Shown piece after piece: positions 52,697-62,586 of a DNA stretch of 64,000 bases. Position numbers and translations under genes: made by a program. Source of the stretch: M3007 sp964484205 (GTDB taxonomy: Bacteria > Bacteroidota > Bacteroidia > Chitinophagales > Saprospiraceae); the NCBI GenBank assembly GCA_964484205.1, contig CAZAEZ010000005.1:124001-188000 (forward strand), written 5' to 3'. A model generated the notes under the pieces. It searched no databases, was not told where the DNA came from, and saw nothing but the letters and a program-made list of their open reading frames with translations. Each line of letters begins with the position of its first letter. Positions within the stretch are counted from its first letter, which is position 1.

Positions 52697-53920
52697 TTAT
52701 TTCTTTTTCAGATAGGTGGGTGGCTTGATGTCCGGGCGGTCTACATTCAAGGCATTGATGAGATCATTCAGGGCTTTTTCAAAGGCGGTATCATCTTGCC
52801 AGTTGCGAAAGTCGCCAATGACCCGGTTGCGGATGGCCATACGCTTACCCCCTTGCCAGTTGTAGATATGGTCATCAATGGTGATCGGGATAAGCAGCCC
52901 CGTTTTTTCACCAGTTTCTTTTTGCAGGTTACGTTCTTTTTCTGTGACCAGTTCAATCTCTTGATCTACCCACCAACTTTCCAGGGACTCTTTTGAGCAG
53001 AGAAGAATGGTCTTGTCGTAAAGGTCAATGCCTCGGCTGATGCTGTCGAAGATATTGTCACCGGGTTTCATCTTCTTTTCGTCAAAGAAAACGTTGACAC
53101 TTTTGGCAATCAGGGCTTCGTAAAGATTTCGGGCAAAGATTTTGTTTTCCCATGAATGAGACAGGAAAACAGGATAAAGCCGGATACCTTCATCGTGGTA
53201 AAAGTCTGGCAAATAGTTGATGTATAATTCCGGCAGGCCGATTTTCAGCAGGAAGGATTTGGGGATGTTCTTCGATGTTCGTAAGGTTTGGAAATCAATA
53301 GTGCAGGTTTTTCTCACTTCTACTGTTTCAAGGCCTATGCAGGTACTTAAATCAACAAAACCAAAAACTGTGTAACCGATTTCGGCATCGGTTAAATCGG
53401 TATTGAACAGGTCAGCGCTGGTGAGGTTAGCGCCGGCCAGGTCAGCACCACTCAGGTCAGCACCACTCAGATTGGCACGGCTCAGGTCGGCACGACTTAG
53501 GTTTGCACCGCTCAGATTGGCACCGCTCAGGTTCGCATTGAGCAAGTCGGTATCGAGCAGGTTTGCACCGCTCAGATTGGCGCCGATCAGGTTAACACCG
53601 ATCAGGCTGGTATGGGGTAGGTTGGCATTGTACAGGTTTGCACCCCTCAGGTTGGCATTGAGAAGGTTGGAACGACTAAGGGCGGCATTGCACAGGTTAG
53701 CGCCGCTTATATTAGCACGACTCAAGAATGCATTGTACAGATTGGCATGACTAAGGTCGGCATTACTCAGATCAGCGTCGGGCAAATTTGCACCGCTCAG
53801 ATTCGCACCGCTCAGGTTTGCACCCCTCAGGTTTGCGTGGTCTTCTTGGTTTTTCTTCCTCCACTCATTCCACTTCTCCACCCCTGACCTCAGTATTTCC
53901 AGGTGTTTTTCATTTGCCAT
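52697..53920 (-). CDS. Pentapeptide-repeat protein with C-terminal TIR domain
   Basis: This 407-residue protein has a short helical lead (1-28), then about 31 tandem pentapeptide repeats of the A(N/D)LSG type (29-183), a linker (184-247) and a TIR-type domain (248 to ~385: LYPVFLSHSWENKIFARNLYEAL, VFFDEKKMKPGDNIFDSI, TILLCSKESLESWWVDQEIEL). Glu321/Glu323 fall where TIR NADases have the catalytic glutamate, so NAD+ cleavage or signal-nucleotide synthesis in anti-phage immunity is possible. The pentapeptide helix may be a sensor or a DNA-like scaffold. It is the first island gene after tRNA-Glu, alone on its strand run. Domain calls are firm; an immune role is inference. Confidence 0.88.
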   Translation of the reverse strand: MANEKHLEILRSGVEKWNEWRKKNQEDHANLRGANLSGANLSGANLPDADLSNADLSHANLYNAFLSRANISGANLCNAALSRSNLLNANLRGANLYNANLPHTSLIGVNLIGANLSGANLLDTDLLNANLSGANLSGANLSRADLSRANLSGADLSGADLAGANLTSADLFNTDLTDAEIGYTVFGFVDLSTCIGLETVEVRKTCTIDFQTLRTSKNIPKSFLLKIGLPELYINYLPDFYHDEGIRLYPVFLSHSWENKIFARNLYEALIAKSVNVFFDEKKMKPGDNIFDSISRGIDLYDKTILLCSKESLESWWVDQEIELVTEKERNLQKETGEKTGLLIPITIDDHIYNWQGGKRMAIRNRVIGDFRNWQDDTAFEKALNDLINALNVDRPDIKPPTYLKKK

Positions 53921-54041
53921 AATTCAACGATTAGGAGTTTAAAATATGCCTTAAAAATCCAGCAACGGATGAAACAAATGGCTATTGGGTGCTTTCCTCA
54001 AAGCGTACTAAGTAACTTGAATCGTAAATAAGAAACTTGCA

Positions 54042-54533
54042 TTAATTGGCAACCTTTGTCCGGCCTTTCATTAACTGCAATATCTTACTTTCCTTTTCCG
54101 GTTCATTATCCTTGAATGCGGCCCCACCTTGCAGTCGGTGTCGGGCGTTGGGGTTCAACCCTAATTTGTCACCAAGCGTAGATGCCAGTTTAAGGGCGCT
54201 TTCCGCGGCGCGGCGGTGGTGTGAAATTGCGGTAACACCGTTACTTAAAACCGTTACTACTCCCTCCTTCCTTGCCGCTTGCATTTCGGTAATGTACACA
54301 CCAATTTCAGCGGCGTACATGGCCAGCGTCCGAAGGTCTGATAGCTTCAGCATTTTCATTTCAATAAGCCTTTGCCCCTCCTCTTTGTAGACGGCAGCGG
54401 CCTCCTTGGCTAAATCGAACGGCGGCGGGGGTAGCACGGTTAACAGGTTGCCGGCGATCTCTCGTTGGCTGTGCCTGTCTTTGCGGTAGGTGCCAGCCCG
54501 CTTTAGTTCTTCTATGCTTTTACGGTGTGCCAT
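54042..54533 (-). CDS. Phage terminase small subunit (P27 family), orphan
   Basis: This 163-residue protein resembles P27-type TerS: the N-terminal AHRKSIEELKRAGTYRKDRHSQRE, the LSDLRTLAMYAAEIGVYITEMQAARKEGVVTVLSNGVTAISHHRRAAESALKLAS segment and the closing GLNPNARHRLQGGAAF match the family order of basic N-terminus, helical middle and LGL-x-P-x-A-R-x-R end. TerS starts phage DNA packaging, but no large terminase, portal or capsid gene is present, so this is a phage remnant or a mobile-island gene. The frame extends to 54674, yet ATG 54533 (MAHRKSIEELK) is the natural start and follows a possible -7 TAATTTTG at 54564-54571. Some uncertainty in the family call remains. Confidence 0.7.
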   Translation of the reverse strand: MAHRKSIEELKRAGTYRKDRHSQREIAGNLLTVLPPPPFDLAKEAAAVYKEEGQRLIEMKMLKLSDLRTLAMYAAEIGVYITEMQAARKEGVVTVLSNGVTAISHHRRAAESALKLASTLGDKLGLNPNARHRLQGGAAFKDNEPEKESKILQLMKGRTKVAN

Positions 54534-55045
54534 TGTGTTTAGTGTTTGTTCGTATAGGTAAAACAAAATTAACGGGAATACCCCGACTTTGAAACACTGC
54601 CTGTATTTATAGAAAGGATGGGCGGGCATGTATCCGGCCTCCTTATTAAGGATTGAAGACACCCCTCCTCCCACATTTAAAATTTTCCAATTTTGCCCTC
54701 ATACGCGCTTTGGTGGAGCAGCGGTCGCTGGCAAGGCTGGCGTAGATATTCAGAACACCTTTACCCCTACCGGCCCGACAATCGGCCCGGCGCGCCGTTC
54801 TGGTCGTTTGTATATTCTGCACTTTTTACCCTTCGCGGCCCCGCTCCACTATCGTTTCAGAAAGTCAGAAAGCGTTGCCCGGTATCCCTTGAATTCGTTT
54901 TCCTTTTTTATAGGTTTCTGCATAATCTGCATCTTGACTCGACGGCTGCTTTTCGCGCGCGTTTTTTTAGAAATCTCCAAACTCTCCAAATCAGCCCGGC
55001 AGGGCAAGCGGGCAACCTGTTTTCTCTTGCTGCGAATCGCCGTTT
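54534..55045. other. 512-bp interval without a clear gene
   Basis: No convincing gene is seen. Two plus-strand frames of 142 and 148 residues overlap each other here, have no recognisable domain and are rich in Arg/Phe/Ser; I treat them as shadows. On the minus strand an open stretch of about 78 codons (from ~55072 to ~54860) reads GYDVKTAIRSKRKQV...KKENEFKGYRATLSDFLKR but has no ATG until its last 27 codons. A possible -7 element TAATTTTG (54564-54571, minus) precedes the terminase-like gene. Confidence 0.5.
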
Positions 55046-55609
55046 TTACATCGTAGCCAATAAATACCTTCCTATCCGCTCAGACTCTTGGAAGGCCTGG
55101 CAAGCACGCTGGTACCGTTTAGTCGGTTTGCCTCGGTAATGGCGTTTCAGGTACGGCTGACAAATTTGGTCGTGTTTGTTGTACATCTGGTCAAACCTCC
55201 GGTAGTACTTCGAGCGGGTTTGCGAATGATACATGGCGCCGGGGATGCCGTCGCGATGCTGGAAATACTCGTTGGCCATGTACAGCTTGATGCAGCGTTT
55301 GCCGGTGCGCGGGCAAATAAAGTACCAACGCTGCCCAATGCCCAAGTTGGAAGGTACTGCAACCATATCTACCCATATTTGATAAGAGCGCTCTTTGGCG
55401 TAGATATACGAGATCGTAAGAATGCCGCGGCCCTGCTGCTCATCGAGCCAGACGGTTATATCAACATCGCCAGTCGGCTCGCCGCGGCATGTCCAGCGCA
55501 GGTTGCCTTTGCGGTAGCCGGATTTCAAATAGCCCAGCTTTTTCAGGGCGGCAATGGTAATCGTTTTGAGTTCGTCGTAGAGGGTTGGGTAGGTTGAGTA
55601 GCGGGGCAT
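55046..55609 (-). CDS. Zinc-ribbon-like protein of mobile elements
   Basis: This 187-residue protein has an N-terminal beta-rich part (RWTCRGEPTGDVDITVWLDEQQGRGILTISYIY) and the block VAVPSNLGIGQRWYFICPRTGKRCIKLYMANEYFQHR, where C-x5-C and following aromatic residues recall a hypothetical family common in plasmids and phages (usually WRYWFICP ... CGRRVAKLY). The second cysteine pair expected in that family is not present, since FQHRDGIPG replaces it, so zinc binding may be lost or altered. The C-terminus is basic. It lies between the terminase-like gene and the TPR gene. Function unknown. Confidence 0.65.
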   Translation of the reverse strand: MPRYSTYPTLYDELKTITIAALKKLGYLKSGYRKGNLRWTCRGEPTGDVDITVWLDEQQGRGILTISYIYAKERSYQIWVDMVAVPSNLGIGQRWYFICPRTGKRCIKLYMANEYFQHRDGIPGAMYHSQTRSKYYRRFDQMYNKHDQICQPYLKRHYRGKPTKRYQRACQAFQESERIGRYLLATM

Positions 55610-55672
55610 ACTGTTTACAGTTAATAACCTAAATCTTTAGGGAAGATGCACATATAACAGCAATGTTACTAA

Positions 55673-57586
55673 TCAATTTTTTTTATGCAGTTTCCCCCGA
55701 TTGCGTTTACTCTTTTTAGTTTTTGAAGTCTTAACTTGAGGGACTGCGATCTTGCGGTATTTAATTACAAAGTAAGTAAAAAAAACAAGTAATAGCGCTG
55801 GCCAATAGTGTTTATACTTCTCCCAAAAAACCTGAGGGGGTTTTATGTTTGATCTTTTAGCACCTTCTAATTGATATACGAAAGTCGGTTCCATATTATT
55901 AGTAAGGGAAACTGCCATTTCAAAATCTAAAATGGCCTCCTTTTTTAAACCCATTTTCAATTTTGCGCCACCTCGGTTATTGTAAAAAACTGCATTCCTT
56001 GGCTCAGTTCTAATTGCCTGGCTATAATCTTTTATTGCTTCCTCATATCTACTTAACTCAGTGAAGGCAAATCCACGACCTGCATAGGCCGCGGAAAAAT
56101 TAGGAGATGATTTTAAAGCATAATTAAAGTCATTTAGCGCCTCTTTGAATCTTTTTAGTTTGTTGTAGCATGAGCCTCGATAATAATGAATATGTGGCGT
56201 TCTATGGTTGAACTGGATAGCTTTATCAAAATCTCTGATTGCATCTTCGTACCTATTCAAAATATACTTCGACTGCCCAATACGACAATAAAGATTAGGA
56301 TTCCCTGCCTGATACATCAAAAGGGTATCGAAATCTGCAATTGCTTCCTCATGTCTTCCTATTTGCGAATTTAACATAGCTCTGCTCTCATAGCATAAAG
56401 CGAATTCGGGGGACAAACTAATCGCGGTATCTAAGTCAAAGATTGCTTCTTCGAACCTTTTCATTCCTGCCTTAACATTAGCTCTGCTATTATATGCTAG
56501 CACATGCCCAGGAAATTTATTGACCATCAAATTAGCGTAAGATAATGCAGAGTCAAGTTCACCTAAAAACACCTTACAATCAACAAGTTGCATGTAGGTT
56601 GTGGCATCTGTTTCCTTAATTGATATTCCCATCTTAAAGTCTTCAAATGCCTTTTCGTAATCTTTAAGCGAATACCAGATTGAGCCACGTGTTAAATACG
56701 CTACATGCCTTTTTTCTGTTGACCAATTTGGGTCGATGTGGAATAGTGCCGGTTTCTTTTTCCCAATTTTTAGGTTAGACATATCAACCAACCAATCATC
56801 AAAAATTTCTTCGCCCATTTTGATCAAGCCTTCTTCAATCATCCGATTCGAAATACTGTCCTGATAGGTGTCTTTAGTCTGCTGCTTAATTCTTCTACCG
56901 GTATAGTACAACAATGTATCAGAAGGTATAAACTTCATACAAAACCCGCCCGCAGTACAATTGGCATCCGCGTCATCAATTTTCCCCCAAACTATCAGGT
57001 CTGCATTGTGATAACTCCGTATGGCCTCTGCTGAATCTCTTTGAAAAGGAGATTCGGAATTTAAATAGTATGGTATAATCGGCAGATGGCGTTCCTCACT
57101 CACCCCCTCAATTCGACTAACAATGCTATGGCCATAACATTCGGTTTCTTTGGTGCTTTCATCCGCTTCAAATCGCGTAACTAAAATATATAGTTTGGTA
57201 GAATCAAATTTGGCGGGAAAAACTGGTTTGACATTTTTACGCGTACCCTCCTCTGTTTGTTGTGGTTTATCGCTTGTATCCTTAGCATCACTGGTTTTAC
57301 CTGATTGCCAAAATACGGGCACCCACATAAAAAAAACGAGTCCGGCAGCCATGGCAAGGATTAAAAAGTTTGGGTAAGTAATTGGTTTGCCTTCCCATAT
57401 TGGTTTTTTGAACTGCATCCAACCGGTAAGTCCAATCAAGGAAAGAATTACGAAAGCTGTACCGTAATAAGCAAGAGCAGGACTCATCATCTCTCGTGTT
57501 GAGTGGATTGAAGACAATATTCCACCCAGGCCCATTAAAATGTTCCCAAGTATCCCAAATCGGGTAACTATTTTTTCAAAACTCAT
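55673..57586 (-). CDS. AT-rich TPR protein with membrane anchors
   Basis: This 637-residue protein has three hydrophobic segments at the N-terminus (about 10-30, 38-60, 70-95), a soluble domain (about 120-240: FDSTKLYILVTRFEADESTKETECYGHSIVSRIEGV ... ADLIVWGKID) and about nine TPR repeats (about 290-580), then a C-terminal helix (ALLLVFFTYFVIKYRKIAV) and a basic tail. The VTRFE...LIVWG domain resembles the TolB-like 'IWG' module that precedes TPRs in some cyanobacterial and other proteins. Base composition is clearly more AT-rich than its neighbours, suggesting separate origin. It lies directly downstream of the Type ISP enzyme gene (54 bp) and may be a defence accessory, but no function is known. 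Confidence 0.7.
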   Translation of the reverse strand: MSFEKIVTRFGILGNILMGLGGILSSIHSTREMMSPALAYYGTAFVILSLIGLTGWMQFKKPIWEGKPITYPNFLILAMAAGLVFFMWVPVFWQSGKTSDAKDTSDKPQQTEEGTRKNVKPVFPAKFDSTKLYILVTRFEADESTKETECYGHSIVSRIEGVSEERHLPIIPYYLNSESPFQRDSAEAIRSYHNADLIVWGKIDDADANCTAGGFCMKFIPSDTLLYYTGRRIKQQTKDTYQDSISNRMIEEGLIKMGEEIFDDWLVDMSNLKIGKKKPALFHIDPNWSTEKRHVAYLTRGSIWYSLKDYEKAFEDFKMGISIKETDATTYMQLVDCKVFLGELDSALSYANLMVNKFPGHVLAYNSRANVKAGMKRFEEAIFDLDTAISLSPEFALCYESRAMLNSQIGRHEEAIADFDTLLMYQAGNPNLYCRIGQSKYILNRYEDAIRDFDKAIQFNHRTPHIHYYRGSCYNKLKRFKEALNDFNYALKSSPNFSAAYAGRGFAFTELSRYEEAIKDYSQAIRTEPRNAVFYNNRGGAKLKMGLKKEAILDFEMAVSLTNNMEPTFVYQLEGAKRSNIKPPQVFWEKYKHYWPALLLVFFTYFVIKYRKIAVPQVKTSKTKKSKRNRGKLHKKN

Positions 57587-57639
57587 TATTCAATGAAATT
57601 CTTTTTGACCATAATTTTTTACGGATCGCAGCCAAGTCG

Positions 57640-60600
57640 CTAAGCCTTCACCTCAGGCAACCCCTTCACCACATCCACAGTCTCCACACTAAGCCGGATA
57701 ACACTAACCAGCAAATCCAAAATATACCGCGGATTGCCCACCTCCGCAGCCCAGTCGTTCGGGTCATTCCGAATGCCGCTTTTTTTATCGACCGTGACCT
57801 GGTAGCGCTCCATCACCCACTCGATGGCGCTTTTGCCGTTCACAACATATTCGTAGGCTTCGGCAGGGATATTGGACACGGTGATCTTGCTGTTGTAAAT
57901 GATGGTGTCCTTTTGGCCCTTTTTGGGGAAGCGCATTTTCTGTACCTGGAAAAAACCGCTTTCGGCGCCGCTGACCACTACTCCGATGGCCTCTGCCGTG
58001 GGCGATTTTTCAAAGTTGTCGTAGTTCAAGTGTAGATCAGCCAGCAGGCGCCCCGCCTTACTGAATGCATAGAAGTCTTTCGGCTCATCCACCAGGAGCA
58101 GCCGGGGAAGGGTCTTTTTCAGGTCATTGGCGAAGCGGCTGCGGTAGTCGGGACTGTGCAGAAAGCCATAGACGTAGTAGAAAATATCTTCCTTGGTGAC
58201 TTTGCTGCCGTAGGCTTTTTGAGCGAGTTTCAGGATGAAATCTGAGATAGCGTCGCGGCGAATGTATTTTCCCCCGGCGCCTTGGTCGAAGAGGTTGCCT
58301 TGGGTTTGTTCTCGTTCTTCGTAGTAGTAAAGGGGGAAGCATTGGCACTTTTCTATAACATCGAGACTCGGAATATTGGTAGTCATTAAAGAGGAAAAAC
58401 CCTTACTCGCACCTATTCCAGAAACACTAATCACGAGGTTTTGCAAGCCCGATACCGGGAAAAGCTTTTTGTTTTGATAAAGCATCGCATTCAGGTCTTT
58501 ATCAAAATAGAGGCGGTTTTTACAAAAGGGTCTGTAAAGCCCAATGACAAGCCCTTCTTCATTAAAAGCATAGGTTCTATATTTTTCAATATCCTGCTTA
58601 AAGTTTCGATTCCAACTGATTTTGTGTTCATCGGTATCAATGAAATCATCGACTTCAAAAGTTGTGCTCTTCTCCTTTTCTGCTCGATAAGCAACTGACT
58701 GTTCGTTGAAAAAACGAATTGTATTGCTAACATTCCTTTTTAGATTTTCATTTGAAAAATTAAAGACCCATGCATCCCTACCTGTTGCAAGTCCTAAAGA
58801 ATAAGTGAGAAAAAACGATTGAGATTTGAGATCAAATTTTTTCAATGGCGCCATTGAAATTAGCTCCTCAAACAAACTATCTCGCTGATTTAACCAATCC
58901 CCATACTGGTCAGGAGCCAGTTTTCGCCATTTCATTTCAGGGCTTTCTGTAGAGCCAAATTTTTCTACAATGGCAAGCTTGTCTTCCCTGCTCAAATAGT
59001 CGCCAATATCGTGGTAATATATCGCTGCTTTTGTTGAAATTGAGTTTGGGTTTTTCACCAAAAAGGTAATTGCAATAGGGGTACGGGAGCCGGAGCCAAA
59101 AATCTTCCCGCCTTCTCTGCGGGAAAGCTCTCCGCTTGTTCTTTGATTGCCACGCAGATTGAAAACATAGATCGCTGAAAACTCCCTTTCGAGGCATTTC
59201 CGAAAACCATCCATTCCGTTCCCGTCAATCCAGGCGCCATTTGAAATAAATGCAATGATGCCGCCATTTTTAACATCCAGACGGTCTGCCGACCACCGAA
59301 AGGCTTTGATATAGGCATCGTAAAGCGCTTTAACCGATGTCGCTTTACTTCCAGCGACATAGGTAGTTGCAATCCTTTTGTCAAGCTTAGGATATGCCTG
59401 ATTTTGCGCATTATCATTTGCCGATCTCTGCCCGACAGAGTACGGCGGATTTCCAATAATCACTCGCAAGGGCGCTTGCTTTTGCGCTTGCACCCGCTCT
59501 GAGTTTTGAGGGAACATTTCAGAAAACAACTTTTCGCCCTGGTCGCTTTCCCCCAATTGGAAGGTATCGGTCAGCACAATGCCATCAAAAGGGGTGTATT
59601 TATCCGTTCCAATACCATCATCGGGGTCAAGGGTTGCATCGTGGTAAGCATTTTCGATATTGACGGCGGCGATGTAATAGGCTAGCAGGACAATCTCGTT
59701 GGCGTGCAATTCATGTTTATACTTTCGCTCTAAATCTTTTTCTGCAATCAGGCCGCTTTGCAACAGCCGGGTAATAAAGGTGCCGGTGCCGGTGAAGGGG
59801 TCAAGAATATGGATGTTTTCATCCGATAGCGAGCGGTCAAATTCCTTTCGGAGCAGGTAATCGGCAGAGCGGATAATGAAATCAACTACTTCGACAGGGG
59901 TGTACACAATGCCCAGCTTTTCAACCATTTTGGGGAAGGCGGTTTTGAAAAACTTGTCGTACAGTTCGATGATGATTTTCTGTTTGCCTTCGGCGTTGTC
60001 GATGCCTTCGGCTCGCTTGCGTACGGATTCGTAAAAGCGCTGGAGGGTTTCGGCGTCCTTGTCGAGCGATTCCTCATCGAGTAAATCGAGCATGGTTTGC
60101 ATCGAAGTGGAAACCGGGTTGTTTTTCACAAAAGAATAGCCCTCGAACAAGGCCTCGAAAACGGGTTTGGTGATGATGTGTTGAGCCAGCATTTCAACCG
60201 ATTCTTCGGCGTCGATGGAGGGGTTGATATTCTTTTGCAGGCCTTCTAAAAAACTATTGAATGCCTGTTTGTGCTTGTGTTCTGTGCTGACCAGGCGGTT
60301 GATGCGCTCGATGTGCCGTTCGGCAATTTGAGCCACGTCTTTTGCCCAGTGCTCCCAATAGCGACGGTCGCCAACCTTTTCTACCATCCGGGCATACACC
60401 ACGCCTTGCAATTGCTCAAACTGCAAGGCCAATTGCGCGGCTATGTTAGCGCTGCTGCCGGTTGTCCGGTTGGCATTGGCCTGGCCGGCGTCTGGCGTAC
60501 CGACAAGAATTTGAGAGGGTTTCTTTTTGTTTAGGTCGATTTTATTGATGGTGGCATTGAAGCGGTCGTCGTGGGCGCGCAGGGCATTCAGTACCGACCA

Positions 60601-62538
60601 AACTACTTTGAAGCGCTCGTTGTCTTTGAGGGCTTCTTCGGGGGCAACATCTACCGGGATGACAACCGGAATAATGATGTAACCGTATTTCTTGCCCGGT
60701 GAACGGCGCATCACCCGCCCAACGGATTGCACTACATCGACTTGAGAATTTCGAGCCGACAGGAACATCACTGCATCGAGGGAAGGCACGTCCACGCCTT
60801 CACTCAGGCAGCGCACATTGGTCAGCACCCGGCATTCGCCGGCATCGGCGCCGGATTTCAACCAGGCCATTTTTTCATCTCGTATCGGGGCAGACATGCC
60901 CCCGTCGATATGATCGGAATTTACGGCAACGATCATTTCCTGTTTTTCCCTGGACAGGCTTTCGGGGTAGGTACTACTTATGTCGTTGAAAATGCCGGTG
61001 ATCTTTTTAGAAACTTTGATGCTCTGGCAAAAAGCCACGGCCCGGCGCATAGGTTCGGGATCGGTGTTTTTTATTTCTCCGGCATCTCCTAATACCTGTT
61101 TGGAAAGCGCATTGATGCAGCCGATAAGTTTGGAAGCGTCGTCGGTGTTGATTTCCTTTTCGGGGTTGGCGATCATCTTTTGAATGCTTGCCGGTACGTC
61201 GCCTTCGCTCAGAGTAAGAATCAGTACTTTGTAGTCGGATAGCAGGTTCTTTTCGACGGCTTCGCCAAAACCGATTCGGTAAATTTCTTCGCCGTAAATG
61301 GCGGGATCATCCATCGAGCACAGAACGGCATCGGCTTGGGCTGCTTTGGATTTGGAATCATCGCTGAAAAGTCGCGGCGTAGCGGTCATGTACAGCCGGC
61401 GTTTTGCCCGGATGAAATCGTTGTCATGGACTTTGACAAAAGCGGATTCATCTTCATCAGCCAGCGTGACGCCGGTAGTCCGGTGGGCTTCATCGCAAAT
61501 GACCAGATCGAAAATGCCGAATGCGTTTTCATCAGTATCGGTGCCGATCAACTGGCTTTGGGCGGCGGCGATAACTTCAATGGATTGGTAAGTCGAAAAA
61601 ATGACGGTCATGCCTTCTTTCCGGGCATCCCGCAAATGCCGGAATTGAGTAACGATATTTTTAATGTCGGTGGAAGCAGGCAGGGCAAGGTCAACAACGG
61701 CCATGCTATCGGAATCATCGTCTTTGGTGCGCTTCTTTGTGATTCCAGAATCGGAGCAAATACAAATCGGGTTTATAGGTTCATCGGCATCTGCCGACCA
61801 TTCGCGCAGGGTTTGCCCAAGCAGGGCAATCGACGGCACCAGAAACAAAACCAGGCCATTGCCGCCGGTTTCTTTTTCGGCAATTTTCAGGGCGGTATAG
61901 GTCTTGCCGGTACCGCAAGCCATAATCAGTTTACCCCTTTCGGCGGTTTTGAAATACTCGTGGGTTTGGTTGATGGCGTTTACTTGGTGCTGGAAGGGAG
62001 TCTTTTTAGCAATACGCGCCCCGCCACCCGACAGGCCTTGTTCGAGTATTTCCCATTCGACGGGGGCTTCTTCCAGGTGATGCAGGCTCAGGCGGGAAAC
62101 GGGCAGGGTTTGGTTTCGGATGGCCTCTTCGGCATTGGAGCCCCACTTGTTTGTAGTTGAAATCCAAAGCCGGTGCGAAAAACCGACTGTTTGAAGTGTA
62201 TCGACAGCCTTAAATGTTCTGCTCGATGTGGAAAGAAAAGAATCAACGGCGGCTTTGTCGATGGTGGCGCCTTCCTGGAAAAATTTGCATTGAATAGCCC
62301 AATAATCGCCGTCGAATGTGCGCGCAACCAGGTCGATGCCGGTATCAGTACCGCCAAAATCCATACGGCCTGGAAACTCACTCCAAAGCCACACTTCGGA
62401 AAAGCGGTTGGCAAATTGCGGATCGGTCTGGAGATATGCCTGCATGAGGCGTTCAAATTTATCTCCTTTGTCTCGCTCCGAAAATGCGTATTTGCGATAC
62501 TTGGCAAGGATGGCATGAAACTGCGATCTTCCGCTCAT
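57640..62538 (-). CDS. Single-chain Type ISP restriction-modification enzyme (LlaBIII/LlaGI-like)
   Basis: This 1632-residue protein contains, in order, an Mrr-like nuclease domain (Asp69 in GGTDTGIDLVART and Q83-x-K85 in WAIQCKF), an SF2 helicase/translocase with Walker A MACGTGKT (206-213), VICDEAHR (DEAH at 349-352) and a helicase C half (VQSVGRVMRRSPGKKYG), a helical coupler (~650-880), an adenine N6-methyltransferase (DPFTGTGTF ~912, NPPY ~1031) and a C-terminal target-recognition region. This is the architecture of Type ISP enzymes, which methylate one strand of an asymmetric site and cut between two head-to-head sites after translocation. It is complete, close to LlaBIII in length, and has its own -7-like TATCTTGC at 62587. 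The specificity cannot be read. Confidence 0.92.
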   Translation of the reverse strand: MSGRSQFHAILAKYRKYAFSERDKGDKFERLMQAYLQTDPQFANRFSEVWLWSEFPGRMDFGGTDTGIDLVARTFDGDYWAIQCKFFQEGATIDKAAVDSFLSTSSRTFKAVDTLQTVGFSHRLWISTTNKWGSNAEEAIRNQTLPVSRLSLHHLEEAPVEWEILEQGLSGGGARIAKKTPFQHQVNAINQTHEYFKTAERGKLIMACGTGKTYTALKIAEKETGGNGLVLFLVPSIALLGQTLREWSADADEPINPICICSDSGITKKRTKDDDSDSMAVVDLALPASTDIKNIVTQFRHLRDARKEGMTVIFSTYQSIEVIAAAQSQLIGTDTDENAFGIFDLVICDEAHRTTGVTLADEDESAFVKVHDNDFIRAKRRLYMTATPRLFSDDSKSKAAQADAVLCSMDDPAIYGEEIYRIGFGEAVEKNLLSDYKVLILTLSEGDVPASIQKMIANPEKEINTDDASKLIGCINALSKQVLGDAGEIKNTDPEPMRRAVAFCQSIKVSKKITGIFNDISSTYPESLSREKQEMIVAVNSDHIDGGMSAPIRDEKMAWLKSGADAGECRVLTNVRCLSEGVDVPSLDAVMFLSARNSQVDVVQSVGRVMRRSPGKKYGYIIIPVVIPVDVAPEEALKDNERFKVVWSVLNALRAHDDRFNATINKIDLNKKKPSQILVGTPDAGQANANRTTGSSANIAAQLALQFEQLQGVVYARMVEKVGDRRYWEHWAKDVAQIAERHIERINRLVSTEHKHKQAFNSFLEGLQKNINPSIDAEESVEMLAQHIITKPVFEALFEGYSFVKNNPVSTSMQTMLDLLDEESLDKDAETLQRFYESVRKRAEGIDNAEGKQKIIIELYDKFFKTAFPKMVEKLGIVYTPVEVVDFIIRSADYLLRKEFDRSLSDENIHILDPFTGTGTFITRLLQSGLIAEKDLERKYKHELHANEIVLLAYYIAAVNIENAYHDATLDPDDGIGTDKYTPFDGIVLTDTFQLGESDQGEKLFSEMFPQNSERVQAQKQAPLRVIIGNPPYSVGQRSANDNAQNQAYPKLDKRIATTYVAGSKATSVKALYDAYIKAFRWSADRLDVKNGGIIAFISNGAWIDGNGMDGFRKCLEREFSAIYVFNLRGNQRTSGELSRREGGKIFGSGSRTPIAITFLVKNPNSISTKAAIYYHDIGDYLSREDKLAIVEKFGSTESPEMKWRKLAPDQYGDWLNQRDSLFEELISMAPLKKFDLKSQSFFLTYSLGLATGRDAWVFNFSNENLKRNVSNTIRFFNEQSVAYRAEKEKSTTFEVDDFIDTDEHKISWNRNFKQDIEKYRTYAFNEEGLVIGLYRPFCKNRLYFDKDLNAMLYQNKKLFPVSGLQNLVISVSGIGASKGFSSLMTTNIPSLDVIEKCQCFPLYYYEEREQTQGNLFDQGAGGKYIRRDAISDFILKLAQKAYGSKVTKEDIFYYVYGFLHSPDYRSRFANDLKKTLPRLLLVDEPKDFYAFSKAGRLLADLHLNYDNFEKSPTAEAIGVVVSGAESGFFQVQKMRFPKKGQKDTIIYNSKITVSNIPAEAYEYVVNGKSAIEWVMERYQVTVDKKSGIRNDPNDWAAEVGNPRYILDLLVSVIRLSVETVDVVKGLPEVKA

Positions 62539-62586
62539 TAACCCGGTTATTAGCGATTTATCAAACTGTGTTTATTGCATCAGGGG

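Noticed and set aside
54628..55139. Two overlapping plus-strand frames (142 and 148 residues)
   Set aside because: They overlap each other, have no domain, no promoter and odd Arg/Phe-rich composition; more likely shadows.
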